Positions 14,001-28,219 of a DNA stretch of 64,000 bases are shown piece after piece. Each line of letters opens with the position of its first letter. Position 1 is the first letter of the stretch. Made by a program: the position numbers and the translations under genes. The stretch comes from Sepiola atlantica (lineage: Eukaryota > Mollusca > Cephalopoda > Sepiida > Sepiolidae). The notes beneath the pieces were generated by a model. The model searched no databases. It saw only the letters and a list, made by a program, of their open reading frames with translations, and was not told the DNA's origin. The stretch covers positions 97,488,150 to 97,552,149 of the forward strand of contig OY744535.1 in assembly GCA_963556195.1 (NCBI GenBank). Reading direction: 5' to 3'.

Positions 14001-17000
14001 TCTGTACATTGCTTGAACAACCTTCATTAACCAGTTGTTAGCCCCTAGTTTATGCAAAGCCCACCAAACAATTTTAAATTTAAACTGTCACTAAATGTGC
14101 TGTTAATTCTAACATGACTTTGAGCATTTCTGTACATTGCTTGAACTACCTTTACCAACCACTTGTTAGCCCCTAGTTTATGCAAAGTCCACTAAACAAT
14201 TGTAATTTAAACTGTCACTAAATGTGCTGTTAATTCTAACATGACTTTGAGCATTTCTGTACATTGCTTGAACAACCTTCACCAACCACTTGTTAGCCCC
14301 TAGTTTATGCAAAGCCCACCAAACAATTTTAAATTTAAGCTGTCACTAAATGTGCTGTTAATTCTAACATGACTTTAAGCATTTCTGTACATTGCTTGAA
14401 CAACCTTTACCAACCACTTGTTAGCCCCTAGTTTATGAAAAGCCCACCAAACAGTTTTAAATTTAAGCTGTCACTAAATGTGCTGTTAATTCTAACATGA
14501 CTTTGAGCATTTCTGTACATTGCTTGAACAACCTTCACCCACTACTTGTTAGCCACTAGTTTATGCAAAGCCCACCAAACAATTTTAAATTTAAACTGTC
14601 ACTAAATGTGCTGTTAATTCTAACATGACTTTGAGCATTTCTGTACATTGCTTGAACAACCTTCACCAACCACTTGTTAGCCCCTAGTTTATGCAAAGCC
14701 CACAAAACAATTTAAAATTTAAGCTGTCACTAAATGTGCTGTTAATTCTAACATGACTTTGAGCATTTCTGTACATTGCTTGAACAACCTTTACCAACCA
14801 CTTGTTAGCCCCTAGTTTATGCAAAGCCCACCAAACAATTTTAAATTTAAACTGTCACTAAATGTGTTGTTGATTCTAACATGACTTTTAGCATTTCTGT
14901 ACATTGCTTGAACAACCTTTACCAACCACTTGTTAGCCCCTAGTTTATGCAAAGCCCACCAAACAATTTAAAATTTAAACTGTCACTAAATGTGTTGTTG
15001 ATTCTAACATGACTTTTAGCATTTCTGTACATTGCTTGAACAACCTTTACCAACCACTTGTTAGCCCCTAGTTTATGCAAAGCCCACCAAACAATTTTAA
15101 ATTTAAACTGTCACTAAATGTGCTGTTAATTCTAACATGACTTTGAGCATTTCTGTACATTGCTTGAACAAATTTAACCAACCACTTGTTAGCCCCTAGT
15201 TTATGCAAAGCCCACCAAACAATTTTAAATTTAAACTGTCACTAAATGTGCTGTTAATTCTAACATGACTTTTAGCATTTCTGTACATTGCTTGAACAAC
15301 CTTTACCAACCACTTGTTAGCCCCTAGTTTATGCAAAGCCCACCAAACAATTTTAAATTTAAACTGTCACTAAATGTGCTGTTAATTCTAACATGACTTT
15401 GAGCATTTCTGTACATTGCTTGAACAACCTTCACCAACCACTTGTTAGCCCCTAGTTTATGCAAAGCCAACCAAACAATTTTAAATTTAAACTGTCACTA
15501 AATGTGCTGTTAATTCTAACATGACTTTGAGCATTTCTGTACATTGCTTGAACAACCTTCACCAACCACTTGTTAGCCCCTAGTTGATGCAAAGCCCACA
15601 AAACAATTTAAAATTTAAGCTGTCACTAAATGTGCTGTTAATTCTAACATGACTTTTAGCATTTCTGTACATTGCTTGAACAACCTTTACCAACCACTTG
15701 TTAGCCCCTAGTTTATGCAAAGTCCACCAAACAATTTTAAATTTAAACTGTCACTAAATGTGCTGTTAATTCTAACATGACTTTGAGCATTTCTGTACAT
15801 TGCTTGAACAACCTTCACCAACCACTTGTTAGCCCCTAGTTTATGCAAAGCCCACCAAACAATTTTAAATTTAAACTGTCACTAAATGTGCTGTTAATTC
15901 TAACATGACTTTGAGCATTTCTGTACATTGCTTGAACAACCTTCACCAACCACTTTTTAGCCCCTAGTTTATGCAAAGCCCACCAAACAATTTTAAATTT
16001 AAACTGTCACTAAATGTGCTGTTAATTCTAACATGACTTTGAGCATTTCTGTACATTGCTTGAACAACCTCAACCAGCCAGTTGTTAGCCCCTAGTTTAT
16101 GCAAAGCCCACCAAACAATTTTAAATTTAAACTGTCACTAAATGTGCTGTTAATTCTAACATGACTTTGAGCATTTCTGTACATTGCTTGAACAACCTTC
16201 ACCAACAACTTGTTAGCCCCTAGTTTATGCAAAGCCCACCAAACAATTTTAAATTTAAACTGTCACTAAATGTGCTGTTAATTCTAACATGACTTTTAGC
16301 ATTTCTGTACATTGCTTGAACAACCTTCATTAACCAGTTGTTAGCCCCTAGTTTATGCAAAGCCCACCAAACAATTTTAAATTTAAACTGTCACTAAATG
16401 TGCTGTTAATTCTAACATGACTTTGAGCATTTCTGTACATTGCTTGAACTACCTTTACCAACCACTTGTTAGCCCCTAGTTTATGCAAAGTCCACTAAAC
16501 AATTGTAATGTAAACTGTCACTTAATGTGCTGTTAATTCTAACATGACTTGGAGCATTTCTGTACATTGCTTGAACAACCTTCACCAACCACTTGTTAGC
16601 CCCTAGTTTATGCAAAGCCCACCAAACAATTTTAAATTTAAGCTGTCACTAAATGTGCTGTTAATTCTAACATGACTTTAAGCATTTCTGTACATTGCTT
16701 GAACAACCTTTACCAACCACTTGTTAGCCCCTAGTTTATGAAAAGCCCACAAAACAATTTAAAATTTAAGCTGTCACTAAATGTGCTGTTAATTCTAACA
16801 TGACTTTGAGCATTTCTGTACATTGCTTGAACAACCTTTACCAACCACTTGTTAGCCCCTAGTTTATGCAAAGCCCACCAAACAATTTTAAATTTAAACT
16901 GTCACTAAATGTGTTGTTGATTCTAACATGACTTTTAGCATTTCTGTACATTGCTTGAACAACCTTTACCAACCACTTGTTAGCCCCTAGTTTATGCAAA

Positions 17001-19450
17001 GCCCACCAAACAATTTTAAATTTAAACTGTCACTAAATGTGCTGTTAATTCTAACATGACTTCGAGCATTTCTGTACATTGCTTGAACAAATTTAACCAA
17101 CCACTTGTTAGCCCCTAGTTTATGCAAAGCCCACCAAACAATTTTAAATTTAAACTGTCACTAAACGTGCTGTTAATTCTAACATGACTTTTAGCATTTC
17201 TGTACATTGCTTGAACAACTTTCACCAACCACTTGTTAGCCCCTAGTTTATGCAAAGCCCACCAAACAATTTAAAATTTAAACTGTCACTAAATGTGCTG
17301 TTAATTCTAACATGACTTTGAGCATTTCTGTACATTGCTTGAACAACCTTTACCAACCACTTGTTAGCCCCTAGTTTATGCAAAGCCCACCAAACAATTT
17401 TAAATTTAAACTGTCACTAAATGTGCTGTTAATTCTAACATGACTTTGAGCATTTCTGTACATTGCTTGAACAACCTTCAACAACCACTTGTTAGCCCCT
17501 AGTTTATGCAAAGCCCACAAAACAATTTAAAATTTAAGCTGTCACTAAATGTGCTGTTAATTCTAACATGACTTTTAGCATTTCTGTACATTGCTTGAAC
17601 AACCTTTACCAACCACTTGTTAGCCCCTAGTTTATGCAAAGTCCACCAAACAATTTTAAATTTAAACTGTCACTAAATGTGCTGTTAATTCTAACATGAC
17701 TTTGAGCATTTCTGTACATTGCTTGAACAACCTTCACCAACCACTTGTTAGCCCCTAGTTTATGCAAAGCCCACCAAACAATTTTAAATTTAAACTGTCA
17801 CTAAATGTGCTGTTAATTCTAACATGACTTTGAGCATTTCTGTACATTGCTTGAACAACCTTCACCAACCACTTTTTAGCCCCTAGTTTATGCAAAGCCC
17901 ACCAAACAATTTTAAATTTAAACTGTCACTAAATGTGCTGTTAATTCTAACATGACTTTGAGCATTTCTGTACATTGCTTGAACAACCTCAACCAGCCAG
18001 TTGTTAGCCCCTAGTTTATGCAAAGCCCACCAAACAATTTTAAATTTAAACTGTCACTAAATGTGCTGTTAATTCTAACATGACTTTGAGCATTTCTGTA
18101 TATTGCTTGAACAACCTTCACCAACAACTTGTTAGCCCCTAGTTTATGCAAAGCCCACCAAACAATTTTAAATTTAAACTGTCACTAAATGTGCTGTTAA
18201 TTCTAACATGACTTTTAGCATTTCTGTACATTGCTTGAACAACCTTCATTAACCAGTTGTTAGCCCCTAGTTTATGCAAAGCCCACCAAACAATTTTAAA
18301 TTTAAACTGTCACTAAATGTGCTGTTAATTCTAACATGACTTTGAGCATTTCTGTACATTGCTTGAACTACCTTTACCAACCACTTGTTAGCCCCTAGTT
18401 TATGCAAAGTCCACTAAACAATTGTAATTTAAACTGTCACTAAATGTGCTGTTAATTCTAACATGACTTGGAGCATTTCTGTACATTGCTTGAACAACCT
18501 TCACCAACCACTTGTTAGCCCCTAGTTTATGCAAAGCCCACCAAACAATTTTAAATTTAAGCTGTCACTAAATGTGCTGTTAATTCTAACATGACTTTAA
18601 GCATTTCTGTACATTGCTTGAACAACCTTTACCAACCACTTGTTAGCCCCTAGTTTATGAAAAGCCCACCAAACAGTTTTAAATTTAAGCTGTCACTAAA
18701 TGTGCTGTAAATTCTAACATGACTTTGAGCATTTCTGTACATTGCTTGAACAACCTTCACCCACTACTTGTTAGCCACTAGTTTATGCAAAGCCCACCAA
18801 ATAATTTTAAATTTAAACTGTCACTAAATGTGCTGTTAATTCTAACATGACTTTGAGCATTTCTGTACATTGCTTGAACAACCTTCACCAACCACTTGTT
18901 AGCCCCTAGTTTATGCAAAGCCCACCAAACAATTTTAAATTTAAACTGTCACTAAATGTGCTGTTAATTCTTACATGACTTTGAGCATTTCTGTACATTG
19001 CTTGAACTACCTTTACCAACCACTTGTTAGCCCCTAGTTTATGCAAAGTCCACTAAACAATTGTAATTTAAACTGTCACTAAATGTGCTGTTAATTCTAA
19101 CATGACTTTGAGCATTTCTGTACATTGCTTGAACAACCTTCACCAACCACTTGTTAGCCCCTAGTTTATGCAAAGCCCACCAAACAATTTTAAATTTAAG
19201 CTGTCACTAAATGTGCTGTTAATTCTAACATGACTTTAAGCATTTCTGTACATTGCTTGAACAACCTTTACCAACCACTTGTTAGCCCCTAGTTTATGAA
19301 AAGCCCACCAAACAGTTTTAAATTTAAGCTGTCACTAAATGTGCTGTTAATTCTAACATGACTTTGAGCATTTCTGTACATTGCTTGAACAACCTTCACC
19401 CACTACTTGTTAGCCACTAGTTTATGCAAAGCCCACCAAACAATTTTAAA
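10860..19450. repeat. Higher-order repeat series of 19, 18 and 15 units
   Basis: The rare form actttttag begins its T run at 11,220, 13,651, 15,954 and 17,873. The spacings are 2,431, 2,303 and 1,919 bp, which are 19, 18 and 15 units each minus one base. The missing base lies in one 127-bp unit (cactaaacaattgtaattt) that each copy carries, at about 11,767, 14,199, 16,500 and 18,420. Other variants travel in the same order: aaccagccagttg, ttcattaaccag, gaactaccttt, gactttaagc and cacccactacttg. The cacccactacttg unit is present at about 12,102, 14,532 and 18,754 but missing from the third copy. The series shortens along the array, which suggests unit losses by unequal exchange after HOR amplification. 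Confidence 0.88.
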
Positions 19451-22400
19451 TTTAAACTGTCACTAAATGTGCTGTTAATTCTAACATGACTTTGAGCATT
19501 TCTGTACATTGCTTGAACAACCTTCACCAACCACTTGTTAGCCACTACTTTATGCAAAGCCCACCAAACAATTTTAAATTTAAACCGTCACTAAATGTGC
19601 TGTTAATTCTAACATGACTTTGAGCATTTCTGTACATTGCTTGAACAACCTTCACCCACTACTTGTTAGCCACTAGTTTATGCAAAGCCCACCAAACAAT
19701 TTTAAATTTAAACTGTCACTAAATGTGCTGTTAATTCTAACATGACTTTGAGCATTTCTGTACATTGCTTGAACAACCTTCACCAACCACTTGTTAGCCC
19801 CTAGTGTATGCAAAGCCCACCAAACAATTTAAAATTTAAGCTGTCACTAAATGTGCTGTTAATTCTAACATGACTTTGAGCATTTCTGTACATTGCTTGA
19901 ACAACCTTTACCAACCACTTGTTAGCCCCTAGTTTATGCAAAGCCCACCAAACAATTTTAAATTTAAACTGTCACTAAATGTGTTGTTAATTCTAACATG
20001 ACTTTTAGCATTTCTGTACATTGCTTGAACAACCTTTACCAACCACTGGTTTGCCCCTAGTTTATGCAAAGTCCACCTAACAATTTTAAATTTAAACTGT
20101 CACTAAATGTGCTGTTAATTCTAACATGACTTTGAGCATTTCTGTACATTGCTTGAACAACCTTCACCAACCACTTGTTAGCCCCTAGTTTATGCAAAGC
20201 CCACCAAACAATTTTAAATTTAAACTGTCACTAAATGTGCTGTTAATTCTAACATGACTTTGAGCATTTCTGTACATTGCTTGAACAACCTTCACCAACC
20301 ACTTGTTAGCCCCTAGTTTATGCAAAGCCCACCAAACAATTTAAAATTTAAACTGTCACTAAATGTGCTGTTAATTCTAACATGACTTTGAGCATTTCTG
20401 TACATTGCTTGAACAACCTTCACCAACCACTTGTTAGCCCCTAGTTTATGCAAAGCCCACCAAACAATTTAAAATTTAAGCTGTCACTAAATGTGCTGTT
20501 AATTCTAACATGACTTTGAGCATTTCTGTACATTGCTTGAACAACCTTAACCCGCCAGTTGTTAGCCCCTAGTTTATGCAAAGCCCACCAAACAATTTTA
20601 AATTTAAACTGTCACTAAATGTGCTGTTAATTCTAACATGACTTTGAGTCTTTCTGTACATTGCTTGAACAACCTTCACCAACCACTTGTTAGCCCCTAG
20701 TTTATGCAAAGCCCACCAAACAATTTTAAATTTAAACTGGCTACTAAATGTGCTGTTAATTCTAACATGACTTTTAGCATTTCTGTACATTGCTTGAACA
20801 ACCTTCACCAACCAGTTGTTAGCCCCTAGTTTATGCAAAGCCCACCAAACAATTTTAAATTTAAACTGTCACTAAATGTGCTGTTAATTCTAACATGACT
20901 TTGAGCATTTCTGTACATTGCTTGAACTACCTTTACCAACCACTTGTTAGCCCCTAGTTTATGAAAAGCCCACCAAACAGTTTTAAATTTAAGCTGTCAC
21001 TAAATGTGCTGTTAATTCTAACATGACTTTGAGCATTTCTGTACATTGCTTGAACAACCTTCACCCACTACTTGTTAGCCACTAGTTTATTCAAAGCCCA
21101 CCAAACAATTTTAAATTTAAACTGTCACTAAATGTGCTGCTAATTCTACCATGACTTTGAGCATTTCTGTACATTGCTTGAACAACCTTCACCAACCACT
21201 TGTTAGCCCCTAGTTTATGCAAAGCCCACCAAACAATTTTAAATTTAAACTGTCACTAAATGTGCTGTTAATTCTAACATGACTTTGAGCATTTCTGTAC
21301 ATTGCTTGAACAACCTTTACCAACCACTTGTTAGCCCCTAGTTTATGCAAAGCCCACCAAACAATTTAAAATTTAAACTGTCACTAAATGTGCTGTTAAT
21401 TCTAACATTACTTTGAGCATTTCTGTACATTGCTTGAACAACCTTTACCAACCACTTGTTAGCCCCTAGTTTATGCAAAGCCCACCAAACAATTTTAAAT
21501 TTAAACTGTCACTAAATGTGCTGTTAATTCTAACATGACTTTGAGCATTTCTGTACATTGCTTGAACAACCTTCACCAACCACTTGTTAGCCCCTAGTTT
21601 ATGCAAAGCCCACCAAACAATTTAAAATTTAAGCTGTCACTAAATGTGCTGTTAATTCTAACATGACTTTGAGTCTTTCTGTACATTGCTTGAACAACCT
21701 TAACCAGCTAGTTGTTAGCCCCTAGTTTATGCAAAGCCCACCAAACAATTTTCAATTTAAACTGTCACTAAATGTGCTGTTAATTCTAACATGACTTTGA
21801 GCATTTCTGTACATTGCTTGAACTACCTTTATCAACCACTTGTTAGCCCGTAGTTTATGCAAAGTTCACTAAACAATTGTAATTTAAACTGTCACTAAAT
21901 GTGCTGTTAATTCTAACATGACTTTGAGCATTTCTGTACATTGCTTGAACAACCTTCACCAACCACTTGTTAGCCCCTAGTTTATGCAAAGCCCACCAAA
22001 CAATTTTAAATTTAAGCTGTCACTAAATGTGCTGTTAATTCTAACATGACTTTAAGCATTTCTGTACATTGCTTGAACAACCTTTACCAACCACTTGTTA
22101 CCCCTAGTTTATGAAAAGCCCACCAAACAGTTTTAAATTTAAGCTGTCACTAAATGTGCTGTTAATTCTAACATGACTTTGAGCATTTCTGTACATTGCT
22201 TGAACAACCTTCACCCACTACTTGTTAGCCACTAGTTTATGCAAAGCCCACCAAACAATTTTAAATTTAAACTGTCACTAAATGTGCTGTTAATTCTAAC
22301 ATGACTTTGAGCATTTCTGTACATTGCTTGAACAACCTTCACCAACCACTTGTTAGCCCCTAGTTTATGCAAAGCGTACCAAACAATTTTAAATTTCAAC

Positions 22401-23780
22401 TGTCACTAAATGTGCTGTTAATTCTAACATGGCTTTGAGCATTTCTGTACATTGCTTGAACTACCTTTACCAACCACTTGTTAGCCCCTAGTTTATGCAA
22501 AGTCCACTAAACAATTGTAATTTAAACTGTCACTAAATGTGCTGTTAATTCTAACATGACTTTGAGCATTTCTGTACATTGCTTGAACAACCTTCACCAA
22601 CCACTTGTTAGCCCCTAGTTTATGCAAAGCCCACCAAACAATTTTAAATTTAAACTGTCACTAAATGTGCTGTTAATTCTAACATGACTTTGAGATTTTC
22701 TGTACATTGCTTGAACAACCTTCACCAACTACTTGTTAGCCACTAGTTTATGCAAAGCCCACCAAACAATTTTAAATTTAAACTGTCACTAAATGTGCGG
22801 TTAATTCTAACATGACTTTGAGCATTTCTGTACATTGCTTGAACAACCTTCACTTACTACTTGTTAGCCACTAGTTTATGCAAAGCCCACCAAACAATTT
22901 TAAATTTAAACTGTCACTAAATGTGCTGTTAATTCTAACATGACTTTGAGCATTTCTGTACATTGCTTGAACAACCTTCACCAACCACTTGTTAGCCCCT
23001 AGTTTATGCAAAGCCAACCAAACAATTTAAAATTTAAGCTGTCACTAAATGTGCTGTTAATTCTAACATGACTTTGAGCATTTCTGTACATTGCTTTAAC
23101 AACCTTTACCAACCACTTGTTAGCCCCTAGTTTATGCAAAGCCCACCAAACAATTTTAAATTTAAACTGTCACTAAATGTATTGTTAATTCTAACATGAC
23201 TTTTAGCATTTCTGTACATTGCTTGAACAACCTTTACCAACCACTTGTTAGCCCCTAGTTTATGCAAAGTCCACCTAACAATTTTAAATTTAAACTGTAA
23301 CTAAATGTGCTGTTAATTCTAACATGACTTTGAGCATTTCTGTACATTGCTTGAACAACCTTCACCAACCACTTGTTAGCCCCTAGTTTATGCAAAGCCC
23401 ACCAAACAATTTTAAATTTAAACTGTCACTAAATGTGCTGTTAATTCTAACATGACTTTGAGCATTTCTGTACATTGCTTGAACAACCTTCACCAACCAC
23501 TTGTTAGCCCCTAGTTTATGCAAAGCCCACCAAACAATTTTAAATTTAAACTGTCACTAAATGTGCTGTTAATTCTAACATGACTTTGAGCATTTCTGTA
23601 CATTGCTTGAACAACCTTTACCAACCACTTGTTAGCCCCTAGTTTATGCAAAGCCCACCAAACAATTTTAAATTTAAACTGTCACTAAATGTGCTGTTAA
23701 TTCTAACATGACTTTAAGCATTTCTGTACATTGCTTGAACAACCTTTACCAACCACTTGTTAGCCCCTAGTTTATGCAAA
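19450..23780. repeat. Satellite stretch with scattered pieces of neighbouring HORs
   Basis: Still 128-bp monomers throughout. Units bearing cacccactacttg/gccactag (about 19,650, 21,060 and 22,205) and the short attgtaattt junction (about 19,060, 21,880 and 22,515) show that fragments of the preceding HOR continue here, but I could not fit a single long period. A 129-bp unit containing ggctactaaatg lies at about 20,740. Nothing other than satellite is visible. Confidence 0.75.
20569..20838 (-). pseudogene. RT-derived open stretch, 89 codons, not a functional gene
   Basis: Two adjacent satellite units read as one open frame with the LINE RT words HKLGANNWLVKVVQ, MYRNAKSHVRIN, KIVWWALHKLGANKW and MYRKTQSHVRIN. 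The frame is kept because one unit has an extra base in ggctactaaatg near 20,740, making it 129 bp or 43 codons. The junction then reads FKIVWWAL, which resembles the native RT sequence leading into this segment. The open stretch begins at a TTG and ends in the usual shifted tail GGLCIN then TAG. There is no RT catalytic motif and no sign of selection for coding, so it is best treated as a relic. Confidence 0.6.
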
Positions 23781-24916
23781 GCCCATCAAACAAGTTTAAA
23801 TTTAAACTGTCACTAAATGTGCTGATAATTCTAACATGACTTTGAGCATTTCTGTACATTGCTTGAACAACCTTCACCAACCACTTGTTAGCCCCTAGTT
23901 TATGCAAAGCCCACCAAACAATTTAAAATTTAAGCTGTCACTAAATGTGCTGTTAATTCTAACATGACTTTGAGCATTTCTGTACATTGCTTGAACAACC
24001 TTTACCAACCACTTGTTAGCCCCTAGTTTATGCAAAGCCCACCAAACAATTTTAAATTTAAACTGTCACTAAATGTGTTGTTAATTCTAACATGACTTTT
24101 AGCATTTCTGTACATTGCTTGAACAACCTTTACCAACCACTTGTTAGCCCCTAGTTTATGCAAAGTCCACCTAACAATTTTAAATTTAAACTGTCACTAA
24201 ATGTGCTGTTAATTCTAACATGACTTTGAGCATTTCTGTACATTGCTTGAACAACCTTCACCAACCACTTGTTAGCCCCTAGTTTATGCAAAGCCCACCA
24301 AACAATTTTAAATTTAAACTGTCACTTAATGTGCTGTTAATTCTAACATGACTGTGAGCATTTCTGTACATTGCTTGAACAACCTTCACCAATCACTTGT
24401 TAGCCCTTAGTTTATGCAAAGCCCACCAAACAATTTTAAATTTAAACTGTCACTAAATGTGCTGTTAATTCTAACATGACGTTGAGCATTTCTGTACATT
24501 GCTTGAACTACCTTTACCAACCACTTGTTAGCCCCTAGTTTATGCAAAGCCCACTAAACAATTTTAATTTAAACTGTCACTAAATGTGCTGTTAATTCTC
24601 ACATGACTTTGAGCATTTCTGTACATTGCTTGAACAACCTTCACCAACCACTTGTTAGCCCCTAGTTTATGCAAAGCCCACCAAACAATTTTAAATTTAA
24701 ACTGTCACTAAATGTGCTGTTAATTCTAACATGACTTTGAGCATTTCTGTACATTGCTTGAACTACATTTACCAACCACTTGTTAGCCCCTAGTTTATGC
24801 AAAGCCCACTAAACAATTTTAATTTAAACTGTCACTAAATGTGCTGTTAATTCTAACATGACTTTGAGCATTTCTGTACATTGCTTGAACAACCTTCACC
24901 AACCACTTGTTAGCCC

Positions 24917-25186
24917 CTAGTTTATGCAAAGCCCACCAAACAATTTTAAATTTAAACTGTCACTAAATATTCTGTTAATTCTAACATGACTTTGAGCATT
25001 TCTGTACATTCCTTGAACAACCTTCACCAACCACTTGTTAGCCCCTAGTTTATGCAAAGCCCACCAAATCAATTTTGAATTTAAACTGTCACTTAATGTG
25101 CTGTTAATTCTAACATGACTTTGAGTATTTCTGTACATTGCTTGAACAACCTTCACCAACCATTTGTTAGCCCTTAGTTTATGCAA
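24917..25186 (-). pseudogene. RT-derived open stretch, 89 codons, not a functional gene
   Basis: Two fused units reading HKLRANKWLVKVVQ, SLNSKLIWWALHKLG and VVQGMYRNAQSHVRIN. The frame is held by an extra base in ccaaatcaattttg near 25,069, making that unit 129 bp. The start codon is TTG, and the frame runs into GGLCIN and a stop at the next 128-bp junction. It lies in the first copy of the 2,429-bp HOR, and its near twin lies in the second copy at 27,346. Its apparent conservation is therefore explained by block duplication rather than coding selection. Confidence 0.6.
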
Positions 25187-27345
25187 AGCCCACCAAACAA
25201 TTTTAAATTTAAACTGTCACTAAATGTGGTGTTTATTCTAACATGACTTTGAGCATTTCTGTACATTGCTTGAACAATCTTCACCAACCACTTGGTAGTG
25301 CCTAGTTTATGCAAAGCCCACCAAACAATTTTAAATTTAAACTGTCACTAAATGTGCTGTTAATTCTAACATGACTTTGAGCATTTCTGTACATTGCTTG
25401 AACAACCTTTACCAACCACTTGTTAGCCCCTAGTTTATGCAAAGCCCACTAAACAATTTTAATTTAAACTGTCACTAAATGTGCTGTTAATTCTAACATG
25501 ACTTTGAGCATTTCTGTACATTGCTTGAACAACCTTCACCAACCACTTGTTAGCCCCTAGTTTATGCAAAGCCCACCAAACAATTTTAAATTTAAACTGT
25601 CACTAAATGTGCTGTTAATTCTAACATGACTTTGAGCATTTCTGTACATTGCTTGAACTACCTTTACCAACCACTTGTTAGCCCCTAGTTTATGCAAAGC
25701 CCACTAAACAATTTTTATTTAAACTGTCACTAAATGTGCTGTTAATTCTAACATGACTTTGAGCATTTCTGTACATTGCTTGAACAACCTTCACCAACCA
25801 CTTGTTAGCCCCTAGTTTATGCAAAGCGTACCAAACAATTTTAAATTTAAACTGTCACTAAATGTGCTGTTAATTCTAACATGACTTTGAGCATTTCTGT
25901 ACATTGCTTGAACAACCTTCACCAACCACTTGTTAGCCCCTAGTTTATGCAAAGCCCACCAAACAATTTTAAATTTAAACTGTCACTAAATGTGCTGTTA
26001 ATTCTAACATGACTTTGAGCATTTCTGTACATTGCTTGAACAACCTTTACCAACCACTTGTTAGCCCCTAGTTTATGCAAAGCCCACCAAACAATTTTAA
26101 ATTTAAACTGTCACTAAATGTGCTGTTAATTCTAACATGACTTTGAGCATTTCTGTACATTGCTTGAACAACCTTTACCAACCACTTGTTAGCCCCTAGT
26201 TTATGCAAAGCCCATCAAACAATTTTAAATTTAAACTGTCACTAAATGTGCTGATAATTGGAACATGACTTTGAGCATTTCTGTACATTGCTTGAACAAC
26301 CTTCACCAACCACTTGTTAGCCCCTAGTTTATGCAAAGCCCACCAAACAATTTAAAATTTAAGCTGTCACTAAATGTGCTGTTAATTCTAACATGACTTT
26401 GAGCATTTCTGTACATTGCTTGAACAACCTTTACCAACCACTTGTTAGCCCCTAGTTTATGCAAAGCCCACCAAACAATTTTAAATTTAAACTGTCACTA
26501 AATGTGTTGTTAATTCTAACATGACTTTTAGCATTTCTGTACATTGCTTGAACAACCTTTACCAACCACTTGTTAGCCCCTAGTTTATGCAAAGTCCACC
26601 TAACAATTTTAAATTTAAACTGTCACTAAATGTGCTGTTAATTCTAACATGACTTTGAGCATTTCTGTACATTGCTTGAACAACCTTCACCAACCACTTG
26701 TTAGCCCCTAGTTTATGCAAAGCCCACCAAACAATTTTAAATTTAAACTGTCACTTAATGTGCTGTTAATTCTAACATGACTGTGAGCATTTCTGTACAT
26801 TGCTTGAACAACCTTCACCAACCACTTGTTAGCCCTTAGTTTATGCAAAGCCCACCAAACAATTTTAAATTTAAACTGTCACTAAATGTGCTGTTAATTC
26901 TAACATGACGTTGAGCATTTCTGTACATTGCTTGAACTACCTTTACCAACCACTTGTTAGCCCCTAGTTTATGCAAAGCCCACTAAACAATTTTAATTTA
27001 AACTGTCACTAAATGTGCTGTTAATTCTAACATGACTTTGAGCATTTCTGTACATTGCTTGAACAACCTTCACCAACCACTTGTTAGCCCCTAGTGTATG
27101 CAAAGCCCACCAAACAATTTTAAATTTAAACTGTCACTAAATGTGCTGTTAATTCTAACATGACTTTGAGCATTTCTGTACATTGCTTGAACTACCTTTA
27201 CCAACCACTTGTTAGCCCCTAGTTTATGCAAAGCCCACTAAACAATTTTAATTTAAACTGTCACTAAATGTGCTGTTAATTCTAACATGACTTTGAGCAT
27301 TTCTGTACATTGCTTGAACAACCTTCACCAACCACTTGTTAGCCC

Positions 27346-27615
27346 CTAGTTTATGCAAAGCCAACCAAACAATTTTAAATTTAAACTGTCACTAAATATT
27401 CTGTTAATTCTAACATGACTTTGAGCATTTCTGTACATTCCTTGAACAACCTTCACCAACCACTTGTTAGCCCCTAGTTTATGCAAAGCCCACCAAATCA
27501 ATTTTGAATTTAAACTGTCACTAAATGTGCTGTTAATTCTAACATGACTTTGAGTATTTCTGTACATTGCTTGAACAACCTTCACCAACCACTTGTTAGC
27601 CCTTAGTTTATGCAA
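27346..27615 (-). pseudogene. RT-derived open stretch, twin of the one at 24,917
   Basis: This is the same two-unit fusion in the second HOR copy, displaced by exactly 2,429 bp, with the same extra base in ccaaatcaattttg near 27,498. It differs from its twin at a few residues (for example STFSDS for STLSDS, and LFGWLCIN for LFGGLCIN). It starts at TTG, has no catalytic RT residues and terminates at the next junction. It is a relic frame, not a gene. Confidence 0.6.
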
Positions 27616-28219
27616 AGCCCACCAAACAATTTTAAATTTAAACTGTCACTAAATGTGGTGTTTATTCTAACATGACTTTGAGCATTTCTGTACATTGCTT
27701 GAACAATCTTCACCAACCACTTGTTAGCCCCTAGTTTATGCAAAGCCCACCAAACAATTTTAAATTTAAACTGTCACTAAATGTGCTGTTAATTCTAACA
27801 TGACTTTGAGCATTTCTGTACATTGCTTGAACAACCTTTACCAACCACTTGTTAGCCCCTAGTTTATGCAAAGCCCACTAAACAATTTTAATTTAAACTG
27901 TCACTAAATGTGCTGTTAATTCTAACATGACTTTGAGCATTTCTGTACATTGCTTGAACAACCTTCACCAACCACTTGTTAGCCCCTAGTTTATGCAAAG
28001 CCCACCAAACAATTTTAAATTTAAACTGTCACTAAATGTGCTGTTAATTCTAACATGACTTTGAGCATTTCTGTACATTGCTTGAACTACCTTTACCAAC
28101 CACTTGTTAGCCCCTAGTTTATGCAAAGCCCACTAAACAATTTTTATTTAAACTGTCACTAAATGTGCTGTTAATTCTAACATGACTTTGAGCATTTCTG
28201 TACATTGCTGGAACAACCT

